A program made the translations under genes and the position numbers. The notes beneath the pieces are model-generated. The model was not told the DNA's origin, searched no databases, and was given only the letters and a program-made list of their open reading frames with translations. From contig NW_027445624.1 of assembly GCF_035582795.1 (NCBI RefSeq), positions 1,922,001 to 1,986,000 of the forward strand: a DNA stretch of 64,000 nt, written 5' to 3'. Source of the DNA: Mycteria americana. Taxonomy: Eukaryota > Chordata > Aves > Ciconiiformes > Ciconiidae. This document shows positions 32,301 to 44,191 of the stretch, in pieces; the stretch's first letter is position 1; each line of letters begins with the position of its first letter.

Positions 32301-33785
32301 GAGCCAGGGCGGGACACGTTATGTTGTGCTCATGCAACAACGTTGGTGCTGAGATTGGACGCTATGGTGTGGAGCTGACCCCAGCGAGAAAAGATGTTGT
32401 TAAACGGCAGATTTGCAGTGGTGGCCACCGTGCTGGTTTTGCAATGGAGAGCTTCTGCCCCTTTTACGAAAAGGATCTACTCCTACCAAGATACATTTGG
32501 TGTTTCAAGCTGTCACTGGCAGAGGTCCTTCGAAGTCAATCTGCAGTCGTGTCCATGGGCCTTCAATACATTGGTGCTGGACTGGGCCTTTTACTCCAGC
32601 GTAATGTGCGTTGATCATGGCGTAAGAAAGACTGTTCTTACACCAGCGGTCTACATCCTTCTTCACGTTAGGCCACCGCTCAGTGTCCTTCACTGTGTTC
32701 AGAGGGTTTGCCTTAGCTCATGGATAAAGCAGATTAGATCTCCTCAAGTATTCGGAGGAACAATCCGATGCTTATTGCCTTTTGCATCTACGGCATAATA
32801 AATATTACTTTCCCTTAATACGCGGTCTTTCACATTACTCCCTCTCATTTCCCTTGTTCGAAGGGGATGTTTTCCCAAACTGGGGCAAGCTGATGAGCTC
32901 CACCACAGCCACTTGAAGTGACTTGCTCTTGAATTTTTCCACCTGACTTGGCCATATATGGCCCAATAGTGTTCATGGATGCTCATGTGTCTACTAATAA
33001 TTGCGCCAAGTTTCTTGGGTTCCTCGTGGCCATTTCAACTCTTTCCCCAAGAATCCACTGGCAAGGGTGCCAGGACCTGTGGCCGCAGCCCACAGGAACT
33101 TGGGCCTCCCCGGCACAACATAGAGACCTTCTCCAGGACCTACTCTTGAGTTCCCAGACTTCAGTGATTGCATTGCATTGATCATGTCTTATGTCAGTGA
33201 TTCGACATTGCTCTGCTAGAAACTGAGCTGCTGTTCTAGCTCTCTCTAACACACTTCCTAAAACTTCCTTTACTTCTGTTTGTAAATCTTGTACTTTTCC
33301 AACTTTAACTCCAGCTGTCTGATTTTTAACCAGGTATTATGTCTGTGGGCCCTAAGACCTTCCTCTCTGCTGATTAAGGTGGTTCTTTTAATTTGGGGAT
33401 TTCCTTCTCCTTCACTTTCTGCGTGTCCTTTTGTATGTCCTTCACCTTCTCATCTGCTTCTCTCAGGATATGCTGTGAATCACGTCAGGGTTCAAATGGC
33501 ACAAGCTTCCTTTCTATTGCCTTTTCAGTTTCCCAGTTTTAAATGACTAACATATGCTGCACAGGTTGCAGAAGTGGAATCTGCTACTTTAAAACAGTCC
33601 ATCCTCCAAGGGCATTTCCCTTGTTTAATCACCCACTTAGGGAGTTTTGTAACCTTCTTTTCCTTCTTAGCATATTTTCCAGCTCAGGCTGCATGGTCTG
33701 TTTGATCCTGTGCACTTCCCATGCTGCCATCACACAAGCAAACCCTAGCAAGAACTTTGCTGCCTACCAAGGTTAAATCGCGACA
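32301..33785 (-). pseudogene. degraded endogenous retrovirus remnant with integrase piece
   Basis: On the minus strand, 32,505-32,693 encodes the junction of the integrase zinc-binding domain and catalytic core: a WPNVKKDVDRW segment followed about 20 residues later by GPWTRLQIDF containing the first catalytic Asp. A stop follows immediately. Upstream (32,750-32,810) is KGNKHRIVPP, typical of the integrase N-terminus, in another frame. Further upstream (33,000-33,300) is a helix-rich frame of unknown identity, possibly from gag. The edge at about 33,785 starts TGTCGCGATTTAACC, like an LTR start. By wording of the integrase I lean to an ERV-L or spuma-like relative, weakly. Multiple stops and a large internal deletion; dead. 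Confidence 0.6.
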
Positions 33786-34214
33786 CACCCTCATTCACAA
33801 GCCTTCCACTTCTACTGCAGCACTTCTCTCTGAGTTTATGGACCATGGAATGAAATGGGGATGAGAGTGTTCCTTAGGACAGCTTCCCAGAAAAAAATGC
33901 TGTTTGAGTCCGACCAGGGGTGTGTCAGCACCTACTCCTGAAGTCAGCCAACCAAATATTGAATGAACAAAGAGTTATTTGTCGAGGGTTGTCTGTGTGC
34001 AAAGGCCTTCTTCAGTCCAACAGCGCAGCACCTTTACACTGTAGGGTTGGGAAGCTGTCCAGGAGCTTCAAACCAACCCATGACTTAGACCCTCGCCCCG
34101 GGATAACATATTTGGCATGGGTCTTGAGGAAACCAGAGGGTAAAGGGTGAAGGGGTTAAGATAAATAATCTCAAAAAGGAGAATTTCTTACTCCAGCACT
34201 GCAACTCTGTACAC
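33786..34214. other. unassigned loop sequence
   Basis: No gene or family recognised between two retroviral remnants. Confidence 0.35.
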
Positions 34215-34745
34215 AGGTGTGGTGGGATGACCCCAGCAAGCACCTAAGCACCCACACAGCTGCTAGCTCATTCTCTTCTAGAGGGATGGGGGAGAGAATC
34301 TCTCTCTTCTGAGCAAAACGGAGAAAACTCATGGGTTGAGACAAAGGCAATTTATGAAGTGAAGCAAAGCTGTGCACACAAGCAAAGCAAAATAAGGAAT
34401 TTATTCACTGCTTCCCATCAGCAGACAAATGTTTCTCCATGTCCAGGCAAGCAGGGCCTCAGCACGTGTAACAGTTACTTGGAAAGACAAACACCATAAT
34501 CACAAACAAATCCCCCTTCCTCGTCCTTTCCCTGACCTTTAATTACTGAACATGACATCATATGATAGGGAATATGCCTTTGGTCAGTTGGTGTCAGCTG
34601 TCCCAGCTGTGTCCCCTCCCAACTTCTTGCCCACCTCAAGCCCTACTCACTGTGAGCAGAGAGTGGTAAAAAGGGACAACCTCAATGCTGTGCAAGCACT
34701 ACTCAGCAAGCCTCACATTGCTCAAATTGCTCAGCAATAGTCAAA
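34215..34745 (-). repeat. LTR fragment in the loop
   Basis: In reverse complement it carries the family landmarks: TTGCTTGTGTGCACAGC, ATGTCATGTTCAG, GGGGACACAGCTGGGACAGC, and a 3' end GCTGGGGTCATCCC. The 5' start is rearranged: a GCTGAGCAATTTGAGCAA repeat replaces the usual TGTCCTGG end. It is more diverged than the solo LTR at 22,631. Confidence 0.7.
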
Positions 34746-35284
34746 AAGCTCCGGCCGGGAGCTTTCTCCAGCACGGGCTTTCTATGGTCTGCAGTTTGCT
34801 TCAGCGTACATCCACCTGCTCCGGCGTGGGGTCCTCCATGGGCTGCAGGAGAGATATCTGCTCCACTGTGGACATCCACGGGCTGCAGGGGGACAGCCTG
34901 CTTCACCATGGTCTTCACCATGGGCTGCAGGAGAATCTCTGTTCCGCTGCCTGGAGCACCTCGTCCCCCTCCTTCTTCAAGTGACCTTAGTGTCTGCAGA
35001 GTTGTTTCTCTCACATCTTCTCACTCCTCTCTCCCAGCTGTTGTGCAGCAGTTTTCCCACCTTCTTAAATATGTTATCACAGAGGTGCTACCAACGTTGT
35101 TGATGGGCTCAGCTTTGGCAAGCAGCAGGTCCGTCTTGGAGCTGGCTGGAACTGCCTGTCTCCAACATGGGGGCAGCTTCTGGTGTCTTCTCACAGAAGC
35201 CCCCCTTGCAGCTCCCCTGCTACCAAAGCCTTGTCCCGTAAACCCAATACAGCTGCATTGTAAAGAGTATTCATTTTGAAGTGC
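34746..35284. repeat. probable ERV-associated repeat
   Basis: Repeated CATGGGCTGCAGG(A/G)G motifs at 34,844, 34,878 and 34,919 and a TTTCTCACATCTTCTCACTCC block resemble dispersed bird LTR-type sequence that I have seen next to this LTR family. Orientation is not clear. No coding frame. Confidence 0.4.
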
Positions 35285-35640
35285 ATTATGAAGGCTCAGG
35301 ACAGGGATCTTATCAATGTCTATACATACCTGATGGGAGGGAGTGAAGAAGAGGGAGCCAGGCTCTTCTCATTAGTGCCCAGTAACAGAACAAGAGATTA
35401 AAAAAGATGAAATTCCGCCCGAACATGAGAAAACACTTGCAGAATGTGAGGGAGGTCATGCACTGGACGCGGTTGCCCAGAGGCGTTGTGCACTCTCCAT
35501 CCGTGGAGATACTCAAAATCCAACTGGAAATGATCATCAGCACCCTGCTGCAGCTGACCCTTCTTTGAGCAGACTGTTTGGACTAGATGATCTCCAAAGG
35601 TCCTTTCCAACCCCAACTGTTCTGCGATTCTGTGATTCTG
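35285..35640 (+). repeat. CR1 3' fragment in the loop
   Basis: Reads from the C-terminal ORF2 region (DLINVYTYLMGGSEEEGARL-like) through the 3' UTR to GTTTGGACTAGATGATCTCC and a GATTCTGTGATTCTG tail. The sequence just past the tail (TGTCTGGCAGTGTTCCTGAG) matches the sequence past the CR1 tail at 50,543, so this is the same insertion carried by two paralogous blocks, but with a different part of the CR1 retained. Confidence 0.8.
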
Positions 35641-37440
35641 TAATGTCTGGCAGTGTTCCTGAGAACTTTTCTGTGGTATCCCCAAATCAGTTTGAGCCCT
35701 GGTGTCCATGGAGCAGAGCCTCTTTTTGAGGATGAAGTCATTCACCATGTAACGCTGAGGATCGGGTGAACCAGGGATTACAAATGCCAGCAAATCCTCA
35801 ACGCACAGCAGTGTCCAGTGCCCTCGCCTCCACTGTCCAGCCCCTCCCTCTAGAGGGGTTTGGGTCAGAAGGGACCTCTGGACGTCTCTAGCAGCATGGT
35901 CTGCTCTGAGCAGGGATAACTTTACAGTTAGGTCAGATTGCTCAGTGCTTTCTGCTGACCCAGCACTGATCCACTCTCATAGTGAGTTTTTCCCCCTTAA
36001 ACTCATCAGAAAATAGAGTTTTGAAAGTCACAGGCCCCTGGCCCAGTGCTGGTCCACTGGTATAATGGGTTTGGGGTTTTTTTCTTTCCTTAACCTCATT
36101 TGAAATTTCTCTTACTGCTTCCTGCCCTTGTGATCTCGTGTTCTTCCCTTCCCTTCATGATGCTCACCCAGATCATCACACCTACTCAGACCAACGATAA
36201 TCACAACCTACTCTCCAAGCACGACCTCACTGGGATCCTCTAGGACCATGCAGGCAGGCTGTTGTGGCCAGCTCCACACTGGAGGATTACGGCACTAAGA
36301 GACTGGGGGGCACCAGTCCTTCTTCAGCCACTTCCTAGGTCTGGTGGAGCACCAGGACAGCAAGGACTTGTGGCTCTGCACCATGAGCATGCTGTAGGAT
36401 AGCGACAGACCCGGAGTCTGGACATTGCCTTGGATTAGCTGAATGCCAGCATTTTTCTATTTGAGGCAATTTTCCAGCCCAGGTCACCTCCCTTCTGACC
36501 TCTCCCCATCCTTACTCTGATCTGGGCAGCCTCTCCTGTCCCCCTCCTTGTGCTCTTCATGTGGTCCCAAGCTGTATAGGGATCACGGCTGCAAATCCCC
36601 CTGCCTAAGGGTCTGTGCATGTGGCAGGTGCTTGAAGGGACCATGGTGCCTTTCCAAGAAGAGTAGATGTGTTTGGTTGTGCCTGAGGATGAGACAAATC
36701 ACGCTCTGGCCTCCCTTCCTCGTGCTTGCTGGGTCCCCACGGCCTCCTCTGGGATTGCAGAGTCTGTGTTTTCCTGAAGATACCTGCATTTAGTACTTTC
36801 CCTTTCAGTGACTCCACCTTGGGCAATCTCTTCTTTTGTGGGGCTCCAGTCACTGCCCGCCCCAGGCACATGCTGTCCATGGAGATATCCCATGCTCTTA
36901 AGGAGCTCCAGACTCCCCTCCTTAAGGACATCATCTGCATGTCGTGTGTGGGACAGACATGGCAATGTAATTCACTGACCAGTCACCATCTCCAGTCAGC
37001 AGACACCAATGGGTTAGTCTTAAATCCAACCCTCTGTCTCTAACAGGCCATAACATGACATTGAGCTCTTGGCTCCTGAATCCATGGAGCAACAGGCCCT
37101 TTGGGGAGCAGTTGCTCATGCCGATTCCAGGCACCAGCTTTGGATGAAGAGCCCAACCTTCTGGCAGAGCACTGCGGAGATCCCATTTTATTACAGACAT
37201 CCTATGAGAGAGGCAGCTCTGACCAGTGTTAAACATACCTTTATACAGGCTCCAAGATGGAGACCAGATTCATTTCTCAGTAGAAATGAGTTGAAGCTAA
37301 ACATTTGCGTAGGAACAAAATAACCACAGATTACCAGAAAATTATAATGACAACAGTATGATAACGATAATGATGATAATTCTAACGATGATAGCGATAA
37401 TAATGCAAAAGACAAAAGGACAGGCCTGGAATGAGATACC
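35641..37440. other. OR-D 3' flank, paralogous to right-arm block
   Basis: Corresponds to 50,543-51,140 and then, after a gap of about 1.8 kb relative to the arm, to 52,960-54,000. AATAAA on the minus strand is at 37,187-37,192, about 260 bp past the OR-D stop. A low-complexity AT-rich GATAA-type stretch is at 37,335-37,410. Confidence 0.55.
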
Positions 37441-37447
37441 TAGGGAG

Positions 37448-38407
37448 TCATTTGTGCAGAGAGAAGGGAAGTTTATCACTATGGAGAAACATCCATGAAA
37501 TCACTTTCCTAATGGCATCCTTGAGCTCCTTGTTCCTCATGCTGTAGATGAGGGGGTTCAACGTTGGAGGTACCACTGAGTACAGAACAGCCATCACCAG
37601 ATCTAGGGAAGGGGAAGCGATGGAAGGGGGCTTCAGGTAGGCAAACATGGCAGAACTGGCAAACAGGGAGACCACAGACAGGTGAGGGAGCCACGTGGAA
37701 AAGACTTTGTGCCGTCCCTGCTCAGAGGGGATCCTCAGCACGGCCCTGAAGATCTGCACATAGGACAGCACAATGAAAATAAAACACCCAGATGTTAAAC
37801 AGATACCAACCAAAACAACCCCAACTTCCCTGAGGTAGGAATTGGAGCAGGAGAGCTTGAGGATCTGGGGAATTTCACAGAAGAACTGGTTTATGGCATT
37901 GCCTTGGCAGAGTGGTAGTGAAAATGTATTGGCAGTGTGCACCATAGCATTGAGAAAACCACTGCCCCAGGCAGCTGCTGCCATGTTGGCACAAGCTCTG
38001 CTGCCCAGGAGCGTCCCATAGTGCAAGGGTTTGCAGATGGCAACATAGTGGTCATAGGCCATGATGGTGAGAAGAGAAATCTCTTCTGTAATCAAGAAGG
38101 CAAACAGAAACACTTGGGCAGTGCATCCTGCATAGGAAATGTCCCTGGTGTCCCAGAGGGAATTGGCCATGGATTTGGGGACAGTAGTGGAGATGAAGCC
38201 CAGGTCAAGGAAGGAGAGGTTGAAGAGGAAGAAGTACATGGGGGTGTGGAGGCGGCAGTCACAGGCTACGGCGGTGATGATGAGGCCGTTGCCCAGGAGG
38301 GCAGCCAGGTAGATGCCCAGGAAGAGCCAGAAGTGCAAGAGCTGCAGCTCCCATGTGTCCGTGAATGGCAGGAGGAGGAACTGGGTGATGGAGCTGCTGT
38401 TGGCCAT
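37448..38407 (-). CDS. OR-D: olfactory receptor with DHY motif, open frame
   Basis: A 319-residue OR14-like receptor with all seven helices and no stop or frameshift. MANSSSITQFLLL starts at 38,407, 23 bp after a predicted acceptor (TTTCCTCTTTGGACAG); the upstream open extension of 45 codons lies in the intron and is not coding. PMYFFL, QGNAINQFFCEIPQ, LSYVQIF and NPLIYSMRNKELKDA are normal. Two hallmark positions are changed: MAYDRY is MAYDHY (H120, codon CAC) and KAFSTC is KVFSTW (W239). The Arg of DRY is central to G-protein coupling in class A GPCRs, so signalling may be impaired. The C-terminus runs on as WMFLHSDKLPFSLHK. Closest relative in the window is OR-C. Confidence 0.9.
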   Translation of the reverse strand: MANSSSITQFLLLPFTDTWELQLLHFWLFLGIYLAALLGNGLIITAVACDCRLHTPMYFFLFNLSFLDLGFISTTVPKSMANSLWDTRDISYAGCTAQVFLFAFLITEEISLLTIMAYDHYVAICKPLHYGTLLGSRACANMAAAAWGSGFLNAMVHTANTFSLPLCQGNAINQFFCEIPQILKLSCSNSYLREVGVVLVGICLTSGCFIFIVLSYVQIFRAVLRIPSEQGRHKVFSTWLPHLSVVSLFASSAMFAYLKPPSIASPSLDLVMAVLYSVVPPTLNPLIYSMRNKELKDAIRKVISWMFLHSDKLPFSLHK

Positions 38408-38430
38408 TTGCTGCCTCAGGGCATGGGGAC

Positions 38431-40067
38431 CTGTCCAAAGAGGAAAGCACACTGAGAAGTTAGGACAGACTTCTTTGAGAAAATCTCTATGTATTAGCCA
38501 ACACTCCCCTGCCTTGTTCCTTGTTCCCACCCAAACACACATTACCTCCGTCCTTGCTCGTCTCGCTGGCTGGAGCTCTGGCTTGTGCAGGCTGAGTGTG
38601 TTGCTACGAGCAGTGGCCTCTGCCCATCAGCTCCGGAGGGGTCAGCCCTTCTGTGTAGCAGAGGGTACCACGGAAAGGGTGTGAAATCACAATTTACGTC
38701 ACATATAATGCACTCGTAATGCAGAAGGGCTGTTCAGCATCTTCCAACATGACAACCCCAGAGAGACTGTTGGATGGCCTAAAACTGTAGTGACCAGACA
38801 GAGCCAGCTCATTCCCCGGCCCCAAGCACTGTATCGCCCAGAGCCCTACGGCTTAGGATGGGCTGGGGCACTTTGTTCCCATGGACATGTTTACAGGGCA
38901 GGAGCCAACGTTTCAGTATGTGACCTGCAGCTGAAACCCTCCTCCCCAGAGGCTCTGAGGGCAAGAACAAGGGCAGCACAGACAGGAGGCAAAACACGGA
39001 GAAATGCCCCAATGCTTCTGCTGAGGGAGGCGGAAAAGGGCGAGAGAGATGGGTACTGGTGAGTCTAAACTCATCAAGGGTCAGGACTCCAAGGGGGTGA
39101 CACAGCCTGGGAACAGGGGGCAGAAGCTCTGCTGGGTGGGAGAGGAGACCAGGGAAGGTGTCTGCACTGCAGGGGACGGCAGGGACATTCCCAAATCCCC
39201 TGCCCTCAGCATTTCTGGTAGCGGCTCCCTGTCCCTCCGAGCCTATGTCTCTGCTGCCTGGACCTGTCCCTCCTGGCAGGAGCTCGTTCTCTGTCCCCAC
39301 ATCTGCTCCCTGTCAGTACTCACAGACCCCATCCCAACAACAGTGTGGTCAGGTCTGCCCTGCAGACACCTCCTGGCAGCAGGCGCTGAACAGGGGCATC
39401 TCTGTGTGTGCAGGGGTGAAGGAGAAGCTCAGACAAGCCCTAAGAAGATTTGCGGTCTCAGTGCCTTCTGCAGCACAGAGAAATAAATTCCCATCTCTCC
39501 CTGCCTATCCAGACAACCAAGAAGAGAAACCTCAAAGCACAAACCTTCCCTTTCAAGTCAATGCTGCCTTGTTGCACTTCTTCAAAAGGATCTTCAGAAA
39601 GATCCTGGGGGTGATGTGGAGCTGTGAGCAGCCCTGAGCCACGCAGCACCCTCTCAGCAGCAGAAGAGCCCTGCCCTGCTGGGGTGTCAAATCCTTCCAC
39701 CCACAGCTTCTCCCCGCAGCACTGTGGGGAGCTTCCTGGGCAGGCTGAGTGCTGACCCTGGCAGGCAGCAGAGTCCCTGCAGCAGCACACAGCCTCCTGG
39801 GGTGCAGGGCCCCTGCTCTGAAGGACAGCCCTGGGCACCCCTGCCTGCACACCCAGCTGCACACCCCTGCAGGCCTCCCTAGAAGAAGGGGGTGGTCGTG
39901 CCCTGTCCCTCTGAGGGTGCAGCAGGGAAGCCCTGCTCTGCAGCACAACCTTCTCCACACACAAGAAACCCGGAGAGCCATCCTGCCAGATCCTACCTGC
40001 TCTGGGATCTGCCAGCTCTAGGAGACCCCTCCAGCATACTCTGCTGGCCCTGTAGCCTGAAACTTAC
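38431..40067 (-). other. predicted first intron of OR-D
   Basis: Acceptor AG at 38,431-38,432 and donor GT at 40,066-40,067, giving 1,637 bp. Paralogous to the OR-C intron in inverted orientation. No gene inside. Confidence 0.5.
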
Positions 40068-40146
40068 TGTGTTAAGGGCTGTGAAGATTTCTCCTCCAGT
40101 GAGCTCTCAGCATCCACCCACTCCACACTGCCTTTAAACTCTCATC
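40066..40146 (-). promoter_or_regulatory. OR-D 5' module: TTTAAA box, exon 1, splice donor
   Basis: In reverse complement GAGTTTAAAGGCAGTGTGG precedes a conserved GAGAGCTCACTGGAGGAG segment ending AACACA|GTAAGTTTCAGG. The box sits within 15 bp of the inner edge of the right arm, so the near-identical repeat ends just upstream of this promoter. Confidence 0.5.
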
Positions 40147-42162
40147 TATCTCCCCTTGCTGCCTGCAGGCAGTGTCTCAGCCCTGCTGTGCTCTGCAGAG
40201 CATCTGCTCCTGGGCAGAGCTGTCTGCCTGAAGCACTGCATGCTTGCCGTGAGCTTCCTCCGTCTCAGGACCCCACCGCAGCTCAGCAGCAGAGGACCAA
40301 CCCAAGGCGCCACTTTCTCTGCCCCCTCTGGGCTCCCTCGAGGTGTCCCCGGGGCTCCAGGGCTGACACCGCCGAAAGGCAGCAGGATCATCCCTGGGGA
40401 ATGTACTTTGGAGTCAACAAAAGCATCACTAATGGTGCCTCTCTAAACATTGGAGGGGGACTGATTCCTGCAGCAGAAATTGTCCTGCCAGAGCATGGTT
40501 GTCTGCGAGAGGTGTAAATGTTCCCCTCTGGACACCGCAGGTCCTGTCCCATAAGACGAAGGACAGACAGACAGGGACAGGGAGGGCTTGGCTTCCCCTG
40601 TGCTGGGCAGTGGTTCAGCTGAGGCAATGTAGGCATCTCCTTCCCAGCTGGAAGAAGCACGATTCAGCTCCCTCCATGCACCCCACACAGCCACAGCAGA
40701 TGGGATTCCTCTTGCTTCAGTTCAGGGGTGCACAAAAGCGTTGCCTGCAGGTGAGCCCCTGCTCTGAGCCCCTCGTCTTTATTCTGTGGGCGCTCAGTTG
40801 CTCACCCACACACACTTGGTGATGACTGAGGGGCCAGGGTTGGTCTAAGACATGTGCAAGTGTTTGCAAGCTGTGATGGAAAATCTCTGAGAATACCCAC
40901 ATCCTTCCCGAGCATCAGCTGAGGGCCAGAGGTGGAAGGGGGATTTCCTTGGCCATCCTAAATGACACCGACCTGTACGTTTAGGGCACCTGCGTGCACC
41001 TTGTCACATATATCTCTGGAGCACACAGAGCTCTTGAGCTGACCAAACAGAGCAGTGCATCAGAAGGAGACCCGGGTCTCTCTCTATCCAGTGCATTTAC
41101 TAGAGCACCAGTCACTGCAAAGCCACCCCCTTCTCTAAGACAGCGTCACCTGCTGACTTCCTCCTGCAGCTCCTCCACCCACTGCCTGAGGGATTCCACT
41201 AAAATATCTTAACATGTCCACATCCCTGCACTGAAGACATCTTATTTATTTCAGGGCTCTCATTTTAACTACATTTTAAAAAAAGCCTCCACTGCCTGGC
41301 CAGCTGCCTGGAGTGCCTAATACAACTCCATTCTGCAGGCAAACACAGCACAGGGCCTCCAGGAAAGCTGTGCCCTGTTGGAGCTGGCGTGGGACAGACA
41401 CCCCAGGGCCTCCCAAAGGGGTCTGGTGCCAGTGTGCCATCATCTGAACTCCAACACCACCCCATGGCACAGCCCCTTCTCGGCTCCTTCCAGTGTGTTT
41501 ACTAGAGCACCAGTTACTGCAAAACATAGACATATCCAAATCTCTGAACTGAGGAGACCTTCTTTAATTCCGGGCTCTCTTTTAATGCCCTAAGAAAGGC
41601 GAATAGTGCTACGCGAGGTGCTTGGGATAGCCAGCACCATCTCTTGCCACAGCTGAGGTGCTGAGCTCTTGAGCCCAAATGTGCACAGCCAGGAGGAGCT
41701 GGAGCACACACAGACGGAGCTGAAGCTTCTGAGCGCTGTGACACTTTGGAATGAAATGAGATGTGGCGAGACAACTTGTTTAACTGGGCTGCAGCAGTGG
41801 AGGGATATAGGCTCTGCAGGAGAGAGTGGCAGGGAAGATGAGGACAGAGTATGGCCTGTGTGAAGGGGCAGCTCAGATGGATGAAGCTCCTCTATAGGAT
41901 GGGCAACTGCTGAGGTTTCTCCCTGGGAATCTTGCCCATTGGCTTCATGTACTGCCAAGACTTTGTATCTGTTGCTGGTTGGTACGTAGGGGGAAACGGC
42001 TGGACGTGATATCCTGCTGCCATGGGTCACCAGAGACCATGGTGCCTCCTTCTCCAAGATGCTGTCTATTCACTGTTGACACTCCTTGCCTGGTAGTCCT
42101 TGGAGGTCAGTGCCATGGGGTTGTCTCGTCCCACTTGGTGGGTTGCGAGAGGGGTGAATCTT

Positions 42163-42560
42163 TTCGATTCCCCGACGGTTTGTGTACCGACAAAAGCCGA
42201 TCTCTGCTCGAAAGAGCCGCGTGATCGGTACAGTCACGACAATGACTCAGAGGAACAGGCTGGCCAGCAACTTTATTAACCGGCAAATTCCACAAACGGA
42301 CAAACTTAACGAACTGGTGAGCTCAACGAACAAACAGAGGCAATGGAGCGATTTTCCGGGCAACCCGTCACAATTTATCCCAAACTTGCATATATTGGAA
42401 GAGTAGAGGGAGAGAGAAGCGAGAAAAGGAAAGGAAAAGAGAGGAGGAAAGAGAAAGAAAAAGTATCACCACCCTTGGATCCCGTGATGATGATGACAGA
42501 CGTGGCAATCCTCCAGTGGTGGGTGCGCGTGTGGTTCCCTGGAGGGTGTGTCTTTTATAA
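42163..42560 (-). repeat. LTR-like segment with tRNA-Asp-like primer site (right arm)
   Basis: Mirror of 25,078-25,482: TTCGATTCCCCGACGG at 42,163-42,178, TTTATT (AATAAA on minus) at 42,272-42,277, and TTTTATAA (TATA on minus) at 42,553-42,560. Confidence 0.45.
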
Positions 42561-42698
42561 GCAAATCCCTGCCTCCAGGTACGCCCCTTCAGGACTTACA
42601 TGGTTCTTGTTCTAGAAAGATCTCCATCTTCTGCGCAGGTGCTGGGGGAGGGGGTGGTCACAAGGGGTCTCTCGGGTGGTTGCAAGCCCCTTCCTCAG

Positions 42699-43155
42699 AT
42701 CAACTCTGTGACCTCTGGCCATACATGGTAAGGTCCGGCGGAACCCAGAACCGTGCATCCTCCGATGAGCTCTCCACATCCCGCACATCCTGCTCCCCCT
42801 CTCCCACACCCCGTGCTCGCCGACCTGCAGTCGCCATGCAAATAGCGCCTTGCCTTGCCACAATGTTTGAGACATTAACTCTTTCAGTCTCTCACAGGGC
42901 TTCCAATGTTTCTTCTTGCAATGCCTCAAATAAGATTCTGTCTATTTCTTGTTCCGCCTCTCTTATACAGCATCACCTCCTGACTGCTTCCCGCAGCTCC
43001 TCCACCCGCTGCCTGAGGGACTCCACCAGAGCACACCTTGCGCAGGTGGAGCTTGCACCCTCCTCCACCCAGGAGCGTGGGGTACAGACTTTCCTGCCCT
43101 CCACCTGGACTGCAGCTTCCCTGAGAGGAAGCCCTGTCTGAGTGGCCACCTCCAC
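42699..43155 (-). pseudogene. broken CxxC/coiled-coil frame (right arm)
   Basis: Mirror copy of 23,779-24,235 with the same two in-frame stops. Differences are minor. No CR1 interrupts the sequence downstream, so this arm preserves the uninterrupted relation between this frame and the LTR-like segment at 42,163-42,560. Confidence 0.5.
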
Positions 43156-44191
43156 TCATCCCAGGCTAGGCTGGCTAGGGAGATGGTGCCCAGCTGCTGC
43201 AGAGCACAGCCCTCACCTGGTTTCTGCCACCATGCTTCTGATGACCTCAAAGCACTGCCTAAGAAGCCTTTCTAATTCCCTGGAGACCTCAAGCTGCTGG
43301 GTAGGTTTGCACAGCTGACAGCTAGCTGGGGTCATCAGTGGGGCCGCAGCCTAAGCCTGCCTTTGAGCAGAGCAGGCAGCAGCCCCACCACTGGAAGAGT
43401 GCGCTGCCCTTCTCACGCGCCCTTCCATGCAAAGTGCTGTGCAAACTGCTGCTTGCAGCGCTCCTGCTCCCTGGCGCTCCCCGGGGGCTTCTTTTATGCG
43501 GCTTCCTGGAGGAGGAATCAGCAGTGCCCGTGCCACCTGAAGACTCACGGTGTCAGTTTTGCAAGCCCACCCTCTGATCCATTTTAGATGTGCGCTTTAG
43601 GATGGGAAATCCTGCCTGGTGTTGATCATATCGCTTACTTCGACCTTGCCGACAGAAGATGCTCGGCAGGACTAAAGGAGACACGGACTGCTATTTTGCA
43701 AAGATAGGTCTTTAGGCAGATTAAGACTTGTCTTATGCAAAACACACAGACACCCCAATGCTTACAGTCTGGAGCTCCAGCAGATGTGCTTCCCAGGGAA
43801 TGGGATGGCAGAGGATAAGAAAGGGATGGCTTGGCAACCCCCCTGGGATTTGGGAAACTAGGGAGTGCTCTCCTCTTCCCCACCACTGCTTCTCTCAATG
43901 AGATGCTTAAGAAAACTCGACCAGCTAGGTGTAAATTCACAGTTGCGTCAAGTAACTCATGTCTAATTGCAGCCAATGGAGTCGTGCAGTTCAAATTTTG
44001 AGCTTTCATTGGAGCCCAAGGCATTTCCTCCACTCACACTACCTGCACCCCCACCTGACCCTGACTACTGTGTGAAACAAGTGTCCCGGCCCTCCAGGCA
44101 GGATGGGGAAAAGCTTGAACTTCTCCCTCATCCTGCACTATGCATCACAGTGAAGAGTCTGGCTCTGTCTGCTACGAAGATGCAGGCATTC

